This document shows positions 8,497 through 14,534 of a stretch of DNA of 20,654 nt, piece by piece. Both the position numbers and the translations under genes were made by a program. Source of the DNA: an uncultured Lachnoanaerobaculum sp. (GTDB taxonomy: Bacteria > Bacillota > Clostridia > Lachnospirales > Lachnospiraceae); contig CAMQCZ010000024.1 of NCBI GenBank assembly GCA_946999385.1, positions 1 through 20,654 of the forward strand. Reading direction: 5' to 3'. Position 1 is the stretch's first letter. Each line of letters opens with the position of its first letter. The notes under the pieces were generated by a model. It ran no database searches and was not told the DNA's origin. It saw only the letters and a list, made by a program, of their open reading frames with translations.

Positions 8497-8514
8497 ACCA
8501 AATTATATTATAAT
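8486..8514 (+). promoter_or_regulatory. Promoter of tadA
   Basis: Plus-strand -35 TTGCTA (8486-8491), 17-nt spacer, -10 TATAAT (8509-8514). The predicted start is near 8521, giving a ~34-nt leader. The -35 shares the palindrome TTGCTAGGCAA (8486-8496) with the opposing promoter. Confidence 0.7.
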
Positions 8515-8554
8515 TAGAATTTGTAACTTATTAATCTATGTTAAAAATAATATT

Positions 8555-9034
8555 ATGAATACTTATAACAAAAAACATATGAGGGCAGCTATAAATGAAG
8601 CAAAAAAAGCTTTCCTTATAAATGAAGTTCCTATAGGTTGTGTCATTGTTTATAAAGATAAAATTATAGCAAGAGCTTATAATAAAAGAATTAAAAATAA
8701 ATCATGTACCTCTCATGCAGAAATATTAGCTATAAATAAAGCATGTAAAAAGCTTGGAGATTGGCGGCTTGATGAATGTAGTATATATATAAGCTTAGAA
8801 CCCTGCCCTATGTGTGCCGGTGCTATTTTACAGGCACGTATTCCAAATGTCATAATTGCAGGGAAAAATAAAAAAGCAGGCTGTGCAGGCTCTGTAATAA
8901 ATCTTCTTAATATGGATGGATTTAATCATAAATCAAAGATTATAGAAGCAGATGAAGAGGACCAAAAAATATCTTCTTCCTTATTGAGCGACTTTTTTAA
9001 AAATTTAAGAGAAAATAAAAAACACAAGTCTTAG
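8555..9034 (+). CDS. tadA: tRNA-specific adenosine deaminase
   Basis: TadA deaminates A34 to inosine in the anticodon of tRNA-Arg(ACG). The 159-residue protein has the deaminase zinc motifs HAE at 54-56 (His ligand, Glu proton shuttle) and PCPMC at 83-87 (Cys84, Cys87), and the conserved NEVPIGCVIVYKDKIIARAYN start. Length is close to the E. coli enzyme. ATG 8555 is chosen because the frame's upstream extension reaches into the promoter -35 box. Unusually there is no Shine-Dalgarno before this ATG or before the next in-frame ATG (8579). In B. subtilis tadA lies just upstream of the SRP RNA and dnaX. Here it is on the opposite strand with a two-component operon between. A hairpin terminator follows. 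Confidence 0.95.
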   Translation: MNTYNKKHMRAAINEAKKAFLINEVPIGCVIVYKDKIIARAYNKRIKNKSCTSHAEILAINKACKKLGDWRLDECSIYISLEPCPMCAGAILQARIPNVIIAGKNKKAGCAGSVINLLNMDGFNHKSKIIEADEEDQKISSSLLSDFFKNLRENKKHKS

Positions 9035-9048
9035 TCTTAACCTTTTTA

Positions 9049-9090
9049 TTTAGCAGTTTGAATATCCTAACTGCTAAAATTGTATATTTT
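9049..9090 (+). terminator. Probable terminator after tadA
   Basis: A perfect 10-bp inverted repeat (9049-9058 with 9069-9078, TTTAGCAGTT/AACTGCTAAA) with a 10-nt loop starts 14 nt after the tadA stop. It is followed by a T-rich but interrupted tail. The tail is weak, so termination may be partial. Confidence 0.6.
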
Positions 9091-9111
9091 ATAAAGCATT
9101 ATCTATATATA

Positions 9112-9139
9112 TTGATTTTTAAATTTTTATACTATACAA
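9112..9139 (+). promoter_or_regulatory. Candidate ferredoxin promoter
   Basis: TTGATT (9112-9117), 16-nt spacer, TATACA (9134-9139). The start would be near 9146, about 34 nt before the ferredoxin ATG. AT-rich surroundings make chance matches common. Confidence 0.45.
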
Positions 9140-9179
9140 TTAAAGAGCGTTGAATAACAAAATAAGGAGGAGTTCTTAT

Positions 9180-9347
9180 ATGGCATACAAAATTACTGAT
9201 GCTTGTGTAAGTTGTGGCACCTGTGAAGCTGAGTGTCCTGTTAGTGCTATTTCTGAAGGAGATACACAATATAATATTGATCCGGATGCTTGTATAGACT
9301 GTGGAACTTGTGCTTCAGTGTGTCCTACAGAGGCTATAATTTCATAA
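9180..9347 (+). CDS. 2[4Fe-4S] clostridial-type ferredoxin
   Basis: A 55-residue soluble electron carrier. Two cluster motifs are complete: Cys9, 12, 15 and 19, and Cys38, 41, 44 and 48, each CxxCxxC with a final CP. The two halves are pseudo-symmetric (DACVSCGTCEAECP and DACIDCGTCASVCP), as expected for bacterial-type low-potential ferredoxins that serve pyruvate:ferredoxin oxidoreductase and hydrogenases in anaerobes. A strong Shine-Dalgarno, AAGGAGG at 9164-9170, lies 9 nt before ATG 9180 and decides the start over an upstream in-frame codon. It is a single-gene unit with a candidate promoter upstream. Repeat copy A starts 37 nt after the stop and its first hairpin can serve as terminator. 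Confidence 0.97.
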   Translation: MAYKITDACVSCGTCEAECPVSAISEGDTQYNIDPDACIDCGTCASVCPTEAIIS

Positions 9348-9385
9348 ATAAAGCTCGTTTAGCTCACTATAAAATTTAAAAAACT

Positions 9386-9443
9386 TGCCAAGAAATCTCC
9401 TAAGCTTTAGCCTTGCAGGATTTCTTGGCATAATTTTTCTTTT
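9386..9443 (+). terminator. Hairpin with T tract downstream of ferredoxin
   Basis: Stem TGCCAAGAAATC/GATTTCTTGGCA, 12 perfect bp, then a tail of mostly T (9431-9443). It fits an intrinsic terminator for the ferredoxin mRNA and is part of repeat copy A. In copy B the right arm has mutated and the stem is broken. Confidence 0.6.
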
Positions 9444-9453
9444 ATGATATAAC
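9425..9453 (+). promoter_or_regulatory. Promoter-like boxes inside repeat copy A
   Basis: TTGGCA (9425-9430), 17-nt spacer ending TGA, TATAAC (9448-9453). The boxes sit at the same place as TTAGCA-17-TATAAT in copy B. The spacer is identical in both copies. Confidence 0.45.
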
Positions 9454-9471
9454 AAAAATATATAAGGGCGA

Positions 9472-9592
9472 GAACTACCCGAATATAAGCTTGTGGACTT
9501 TGTATAAGACATTTTGATTTTTAGAAATAAAATGATAAATGTGCTAAAGGTTGAAGCAATAAGCACCTATACTTTAGAATAGTGTGTAGTTC
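9472..9592 (+). ncRNA. Candidate structured small RNA core, copy A
   Basis: A 121-nt segment closed by GAACTAC (9472-9478) and GTAGTTC (9586-9592). Inside are CATTTT-g-ATTT / AAAT-AAAATG around loop TTAG (9510-9534, 10 bp with one bulge), GTGCT/AGCAC (9541-9545 with 9562-9566), and CTAT/ATAG (9567-9570 with 9579-9582). It is preceded by promoter-like boxes and followed 32 nt later by an intrinsic terminator. Expression is unproven. The alternative is a non-autonomous mobile element whose ends are the closing inverted repeat. Confidence 0.4.
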
Positions 9593-9625
9593 ACCATTAA
9601 ATAATTAATGATTAATGAAAGTTAT

Positions 9626-9674
9626 AAAAATACCCTAAAAGAAATATTAAACATCTTTCCATTAGGGTATTTTT
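9626..9674. terminator. Bidirectional intrinsic terminator between dnaB and repeat A
   Basis: Arms TACCCTAA (9631-9638) and TTAGGGTA (9662-9669) are flanked by AAAAA on the left and TTTTT on the right, so both strands have a stem followed by T. A shorter AAGA/TCTT pairing extends into the loop. It can end the gdpP-rplI-dnaB mRNA and also any plus-strand transcript from repeat A. Confidence 0.85.
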
Positions 9675-9678
9675 ATTA

Positions 9679-11013
9679 TTAATTTTTAGCCATATTAAGA
9701 AATTTAGTAAGCTCAGGCTTCCATAAAAGATTAATGGTTCCTATAGGACCATTTCTATGCTTTGCAATGATTACTTCAGCCTCATTAGGATGCTCAGTAT
9801 CTTTATTATAATAATCATCTCTATATAAAAACATAACTATATCTGCATCCTGTTCTATAGCTCCTGATTCTCTCAAATCAGAAAGCATAGGTCTGTGATC
9901 AGCTCTGGCTTCGCAGGCACGTGATAACTGAGACAAGGCAATCACAGGTGCTTTCATTTCTCTTGCCAATGCCTTTAGCCCTCTAGAAATTGTAGATATT
10001 TCCTGTTGCCTATTTTCAGATGTCTTACCACTACCTGACATCAACTGTAAATAATCAATTATAATAATGCTGATACCTTTTTCAAGCTTCATTTTTCTAC
10101 ACTTACTTCTAAGCTCAGCCAAGCCTATTCCCGGAGTATCATCTATAATAAGCTCTGAACGACTCAAATTAGAAACTCCACCTATAAGTAATTCCCAGTC
10201 ATTATCACTAAGACTTCCAACTCTTAACTTTTGAGCATCAATTCCTGTATCCATTGACAAGAGTCTATTTGCAAGTTGCTCCTTACTCATTTCAAGTGAA
10301 AATATCAGGCAAGGAGAAGCCTTTTTTATAGCTACATGCTGTACAACATTCAATACAAAAGCCGTTTTTCCCATGGATGGTCTTGCTGCAATCAAAACTA
10401 AGTCAGATGCTTGAAAGCCCTTTGTCTTATAATCCAAATCCAAAAAGCCACTAGGTACTCCTGTAATTGCATCCTTTGTTCTACTTGCTCTATCTATATT
10501 TTCAAATACAGCTTGTGCAATCTCTGCTATAGGTGTAAAGTCTGAATGTTTTTTTTCTTGCAACAATTCAAATATATTTTTTTCGGTTTTTGCCAATATC
10601 TCATCCAAGCCTTCTTTACCCGAATAACAAGTATCTGCAATATCCTCATTAATTTTTATAAGCTTCCTTAAAATAGATTTTTCTTTAACAATATTTGCGT
10701 AGTCTTTAATATTGGCAGAAATTGGAACTATATTTAATATATCCCTCAAATATTCTAAAGAACTAATCATAGGAGGAGCCGATTTTTCTTTAAGCTTATC
10801 TTGCAATAAAACCAAATCAACATCCTTAGCTTCATTATATATTTCAATAATAGCTTCAAATATCATTGCATTTTGTTTTGAATAGAAATCCTCTGCACTA
10901 AGTATATCAAATGCTACAATTATAGCATCTCTTTTTATTAACATAGACGAAAGCACTGATTGCTCAGCTTCCATGCTATGTGGCAGGACTCTTTTTAATA
11001 AAGCCTCTTCCAT
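9679..11013 (-). CDS. dnaB: Replicative DNA helicase (DnaB; DnaC in Bacillus)
   Basis: The hexameric 5'-3' helicase of the replication fork. The 444-residue protein has the N-terminal primase-interacting domain (~5-105, starting LPHSMEAEQSVLSSML), a linker, and the RecA-like C-terminal domain. Motifs are Walker A ARPSMGKT at 210-217, catalytic Glu241 in SLEMS, Walker B IIIID at 316-320, SQLSR at 361-365, and a final RNGPIG beta-hairpin/arginine region. No intein insertion is present. AGGAG lies ~6 nt before ATG 11013. It is the last gene of gdpP-rplI-dnaB, 16 nt after rplI, and ends 5 nt before a bidirectional terminator. Confidence 0.98.
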   Translation of the reverse strand: MEEALLKRVLPHSMEAEQSVLSSMLIKRDAIIVAFDILSAEDFYSKQNAMIFEAIIEIYNEAKDVDLVLLQDKLKEKSAPPMISSLEYLRDILNIVPISANIKDYANIVKEKSILRKLIKINEDIADTCYSGKEGLDEILAKTEKNIFELLQEKKHSDFTPIAEIAQAVFENIDRASRTKDAITGVPSGFLDLDYKTKGFQASDLVLIAARPSMGKTAFVLNVVQHVAIKKASPCLIFSLEMSKEQLANRLLSMDTGIDAQKLRVGSLSDNDWELLIGGVSNLSRSELIIDDTPGIGLAELRSKCRKMKLEKGISIIIIDYLQLMSGSGKTSENRQQEISTISRGLKALAREMKAPVIALSQLSRACEARADHRPMLSDLRESGAIEQDADIVMFLYRDDYYNKDTEHPNEAEVIIAKHRNGPIGTINLLWKPELTKFLNMAKN

Positions 11014-11029
11014 CTATATCTCCTATTGC

Positions 11030-11476
11030 TTACTCTTCTTTTACACAAATTTTCAAATTAGCCTGCACACTTGGATGTAATTTTATTACAACTGTATGTG
11101 TGCCAAAGCTTTTTATTGCCTCTGCAAGAACAATTTTTTTCTTATCAACCTCTATACCGAGTTGTTCTACTATTGCTTGATATATTTCTTTTGTAGAAAT
11201 ACTTCCATAGGCTTTACCTTCTTTACCTGCTTTTATTGTTACATAAATAGTAGCCAAGTCAAGTTTTTTTGCCAAAGCATTAGCAGCCTCAAGCTTTTCC
11301 TTTGCCTGTCTTTCTTCACTTGCTTTTCTTAATTTTAAAGTGTTTAAATTTTCTTTGCTGGCTTCTACCCCCATTTTCTTAGGAATTATAAAGTTTTTAG
11401 CATAACCCTCTGCTAATTCTACAACATCTCCCTTTTTACCTAATTTTTTAATATCACTAAGTAATACAACCTTCAT
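11030..11476 (-). CDS. rplI: 50S ribosomal protein L9
   Basis: L9 binds 23S rRNA at the base of the L1 stalk and limits frameshifting. The 148-residue length is standard. The N-terminal rRNA-binding domain reads MKVVLLSDIKKLGKKGDVVELAEGYAKNFIIP-type (conserved Gly-Lys-Lys-Gly and Gly-Tyr-Ala-Lys-Asn), followed by the long connecting helix (~41-75, charged and Ala-rich) and the C-terminal domain with GKEGKAYGSIST and IKSFGTHTVVIKLHP. Its start lies 2 nt after the gdpP stop and its GGGAGA Shine-Dalgarno is inside the last gdpP codons, so translation is coupled. This is the conserved Firmicutes gdpP-rplI-dnaB order. Confidence 0.98.
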   Translation of the reverse strand: MKVVLLSDIKKLGKKGDVVELAEGYAKNFIIPKKMGVEASKENLNTLKLRKASEERQAKEKLEAANALAKKLDLATIYVTIKAGKEGKAYGSISTKEIYQAIVEQLGIEVDKKKIVLAEAIKSFGTHTVVIKLHPSVQANLKICVKEE

Positions 11477-11478
11477 AA

Positions 11479-13473
11479 TTATATATCTCCCTTCTCTATC
11501 ATGTCCTTCAAAGTTTCCTTAAGCTGCTCTTTTGCCTGTTCTATAGTAATATTACTAAGCTGAGCTCCGGCAACAGTTCTATGTCCACCACCACCAAGCC
11601 TTTCCATTACTAATTGAACATTAAGCTCATCAATACTTCTTGCACTTATATATATAATACCATTATAAGATGTTATTACAAAGCTGGCTTTAATTCCAAC
11701 AACATCTAACAAAGCATTTGCCGCCTGTGCTCCAACTACTGTAGGGCTGTCAATATTTTTAGAGTCAAATGTACTTATAGCATACTCTTTCATAAATATT
11801 TCACCGGCATCTATAATTCTTGCTTTCGCTTGACAATTATCAAATCTATCCCTAAATATTTTTCTTACCCTTGTTATATCAGCACCCTTTCTTTTCAAAA
11901 ATACTGCGGCTTCAAATGTACGAACCCCTGTTTGATTTCTGAAATTTAATGTATCAACTACTATTCCTGCATACATAGCATCAACCTCAGCCTGCTTTAA
12001 TTTTATATCATCACTAATATATTGTACTATTTCAGCAACCATTTCACAGGCACTGCTTGCATATGGCTCAACGTAGGATAAGACTGCATTATCTATAATC
12101 TCACTGCTTTGCCTATGATGATCTAAAACTACAATAGTTTTTAATATTTTTAACAATTCAGGTACTTCTGTAATGCTTGGTCTATTTACGTCAACAACTA
12201 CTACCATACTATTATCATCTATAATAGATTTTATTTTATCCGCACTCAAGAATATATCTTCAGGATAATCTTGATTCTTAAACATTTCTATTATCGGTTT
12301 CAATGAAAAATTAGTTTCTCCCATAGCTATATGAGCTTTTTTATTAAAATATGTTGCTATTCTCCATATTCCTATTGCCGAGCCAAGAACATCAATATCC
12401 ATATTTTTATGTCCCATAATTATAACTCTATCTTTAGTTGCCATAAGCTCACGTAGTGCCTGTGCTTTTACCCTTGCCTTTACTCTGGTATTTTTTTCTA
12501 CTGTCTTTGATTTTCCTCCAAAATATCTTATAGTTTCACCATTTTTAACTACAGCCTGATCTCCGCCTCTACCAAGTGCCATATCAAGCCCCAGTCTTGC
12601 ATATTCATAGTTTTGTATATAAGCCTCAGCTCCTATTCCAACTCCAATGCTTAAGCTCATACGTATATCATTTCCTATACTGACACTTTTAATTTCTTCA
12701 AGTATATCAAATTTAGCCTCTTCAAGCTTAATCAAATTAGAATTTTGTACAAAAAATACATAGCGATCCTTTTCAAGCTTTTTAACGATAGCATCATATC
12801 CTATAAAATATTGATTGATTTTTCTATCGACTAAGGCATCAAGCAATGATCTTCTTACTTCTTCTATATTTTCCATAACCTCATCATAATTATCAAGATA
12901 AATAATACCTATTACAGGCTTGGAGTTTTCCATCTGCTTTATGGCATCTACCAGCTCCGTTTTATCATATAAATATGCTATAAGAATCTTATTATTATCA
13001 AAAAAGCCCTCTTTTATATCAATATTATATTTTTTTTCACCCAAGCTATAATAATCCTTACCATATCCGGCAAGCACTTCTCTAATATTAATAGCCGGAA
13101 ATATATCATTTATAGTATAATATTTACTTATATTTTCTTTTATTTCTAAATCCAAATTTTTATTTTTCCATAAAATCTTACCTGTTTCATCCAATACCAT
13201 ATAAGCTATATCTATTTCTTCAAAAAATTTAGACATCGCATTATTGACACTAAATGAAAATTTTATAATATTTTTTAAAATATGTTTTCTCTCTTTTATA
13301 TAAATATATATTAAAAGTATTATAGAAAAAAATGTAAATATTAATATTATAAAGCAAGCACCCTTGTCAAAAAAGAAGGTAATAAAGCTCATTATAAGTA
13401 ATAATAAAATCATAAATAGGGGCCATCTAAGATAAGCCTTCATAAAGTCCCCATCTTTTTTTACATTTTTCAT
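11479..13473 (-). CDS. gdpP: Cyclic-di-AMP phosphodiesterase GdpP
   Basis: A membrane-bound DHH-DHHA1 enzyme that hydrolyses c-di-AMP to pApA, so it influences potassium, osmotic and cell-wall homeostasis. The 664-residue protein has two N-terminal helices (~18-36, 39-59), a PAS domain (~75-175), a degenerate GGDEF domain (~183-310, with GRGGD in place of GGDEF), and the DHH domain with HKNMDID (His355, Asp359, Asp361), Asp428, DHH at 451-453 and Asp507. DHHA1 carries GGGGH (627-631). All metal-binding positions I can assign are present. ATG 13473 (AAAGGG upstream) gives the usual family N-terminus; ATG 13443, after GGGG, is possible. It heads the gdpP-rplI-dnaB operon. Confidence 0.95.
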   Translation of the reverse strand: MKNVKKDGDFMKAYLRWPLFMILLLLIMSFITFFFDKGACFIILIFTFFSIILLIYIYIKERKHILKNIIKFSFSVNNAMSKFFEEIDIAYMVLDETGKILWKNKNLDLEIKENISKYYTINDIFPAINIREVLAGYGKDYYSLGEKKYNIDIKEGFFDNNKILIAYLYDKTELVDAIKQMENSKPVIGIIYLDNYDEVMENIEEVRRSLLDALVDRKINQYFIGYDAIVKKLEKDRYVFFVQNSNLIKLEEAKFDILEEIKSVSIGNDIRMSLSIGVGIGAEAYIQNYEYARLGLDMALGRGGDQAVVKNGETIRYFGGKSKTVEKNTRVKARVKAQALRELMATKDRVIIMGHKNMDIDVLGSAIGIWRIATYFNKKAHIAMGETNFSLKPIIEMFKNQDYPEDIFLSADKIKSIIDDNSMVVVVDVNRPSITEVPELLKILKTIVVLDHHRQSSEIIDNAVLSYVEPYASSACEMVAEIVQYISDDIKLKQAEVDAMYAGIVVDTLNFRNQTGVRTFEAAVFLKRKGADITRVRKIFRDRFDNCQAKARIIDAGEIFMKEYAISTFDSKNIDSPTVVGAQAANALLDVVGIKASFVITSYNGIIYISARSIDELNVQLVMERLGGGGHRTVAGAQLSNITIEQAKEQLKETLKDMIEKGDI

Positions 13474-13535
13474 TATTATTATCCCTTTCAGTAAATAAAT
13501 CATTACTTATATATAATATCATATTCAAATTTTAA

Positions 13536-13565
13536 ATGCTATTATGAAAATAATAAGAATGTCAA
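13536..13565 (-). promoter_or_regulatory. Candidate promoter of gdpP-rplI-dnaB
   Basis: Minus-strand TTGACA (13565-13560), 18-nt spacer, TAGCAT (13541-13536). The -35 is perfect, the -10 matches at four positions. It lies between the upstream operon's terminator and gdpP, with a ~55-nt leader. Confidence 0.4.
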
Positions 13566-13593
13566 AATAAAAATTAAGCTTTAGCTGATAAAT

Positions 13594-13627
13594 AAAAAAG
13601 CTAAGCTACATTAAGCTTAGCTTTTTT
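13594..13627. terminator. Bidirectional intrinsic terminator after zinc-ribbon operon
   Basis: GCTAAGC (13600-13606) and GCTTAGC (13615-13621) form a perfect stem with an 8-nt loop, flanked by A6 and T6. On the minus strand it ends the three-gene membrane operon 8 nt after its last stop. Confidence 0.85.
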
Positions 13628-13634
13628 TATTTAC

Positions 13635-14531
13635 TTATTTCGTCAAAGCCGTTCCACAGGAGGTACAAAACTTTTTATCAGGCTTATTTTCAGCACCACA
13701 AGAAGGACATTTCAAGCCTTCATCTTTTACTTCATTTGATGAATTAATATCCTTAGTGGCAGAAGCTGTCGTTTCTTCCTTTGGAACTGTATCCGATAAG
13801 TCTTCTTTTACAGTTTTTTCTTTATTATCTTTTTTTGCTTCATTTATAGCATTATTAGCAGCTTTTACAGCTGTATTTAAATTTGTTCCGATATTTTTAG
13901 CAAGCTCACTTGTTTTTTGAATAGCTTCTTTACTAAAAATATCCTGTGCATCAATATTTTCATGTATTTTCATTATACCGGTATTAATTCCTGCATAAAA
14001 AGCAATTATAAATAATATAATATTTAACAAACCATATATAAAACAAGCTATAGTTGTTTTTATTCCTAAATCATATATGCCATTACTTGATGACATTCTT
14101 GCAATTACCTTCATAATACTTAATGATATAAAATTAACGGTACATCCAAGGATTAAAATAATATATTGCACCATGACAAGTCTGTAGCTATGCTTGATAG
14201 ATTTGATTACCCTATTAACAAAAAATAGTATTATCGTAATTATTGGTATTAAATATAAAAAACTAAATATTTTCAAAAATCCCAAAAAAGCTCCATATGA
14301 ACCTGCCATTGCTAAAATACCGCTACCTATATGACCCATATTAAATGGTGATAAATAAGGCACAGCCTTGTAATCACTTCCAAAAAATGACATATCAACT
14401 TTTACAAATCTAAATAAACATAATAGTACCATAAGTGCAGAAATAATAAATAAAATATTCTGTACACTAATTAAATTATTACTTTCTAAAACAATATCAT
14501 TTTTCTTAGTTCTATTTAATGTATATTTCAT
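13635..14531 (-). CDS. Polytopic membrane protein with C-terminal zinc ribbon
   Basis: A 298-residue protein of unknown function. Hydrophobic segments are visible near residues 25-43, 83-105, 118-142 and 160-185, with a small glycine-rich loop (MGHIGSGILAMAGSYGAF) between the first two. A charged cytoplasmic region of ~80 residues follows (Lys, Glu, Ala, Asn-rich, probably coiled or disordered). The last 25 residues are a zinc ribbon, CPSCGAENKPDKKFCTSCG. The ATG lies 3 nt after the lipoprotein gene's stop and uses a GGAG inside its last codons, so the two are translationally coupled. Both proteins end in near-identical zinc ribbons, implying a shared cytoplasmic partner or process (inference). 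Confidence 0.7.
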   Translation of the reverse strand: MKYTLNRTKKNDIVLESNNLISVQNILFIISALMVLLCLFRFVKVDMSFFGSDYKAVPYLSPFNMGHIGSGILAMAGSYGAFLGFLKIFSFLYLIPIITIILFFVNRVIKSIKHSYRLVMVQYIILILGCTVNFISLSIMKVIARMSSSNGIYDLGIKTTIACFIYGLLNIILFIIAFYAGINTGIMKIHENIDAQDIFSKEAIQKTSELAKNIGTNLNTAVKAANNAINEAKKDNKEKTVKEDLSDTVPKEETTASATKDINSSNEVKDEGLKCPSCGAENKPDKKFCTSCGTALTK

Positions 14532-14534
14532 AAT

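Larger units (their letters stand above)
9385..9594 (+). repeat. Dispersed ~200-nt structured element, copy A
   Basis: This stretch recurs on the other strand at 19665-19862. Order within the copy: a perfect 12-bp hairpin (9386-9397 with 9419-9430), a T-rich tract, a promoter-like pair of boxes (9425-9453), 12 nt absent from copy B (in 9457-9471), and a 121-nt core (9472-9592). By eye the core differs at 8 of 121 positions with no gaps; the hairpin loop and right arm are more diverged. Copy A starts 37 nt after the ferredoxin stop in the same orientation and ends 32 nt before a bidirectional terminator. No transposase gene or convincing target-site duplication is present. I do not recognise the family. 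Confidence 0.9.

Noticed and set aside
9342..9566. Minus-strand open frame across repeat copy A, also open in the equivalent part of copy B for ~45 codons, with an in-frame 12-nt difference.
   Set aside because: Few differences are synonymous, there is no ribosome-binding site or recognisable protein, and it runs into the ferredoxin end. More likely a by-product of the RNA-like element.
9595..9625. Short ATTAATG direct repeat between repeat copy A and the terminator.
   Set aside because: Two units of 7 nt in AT-rich spacer; no further structure.
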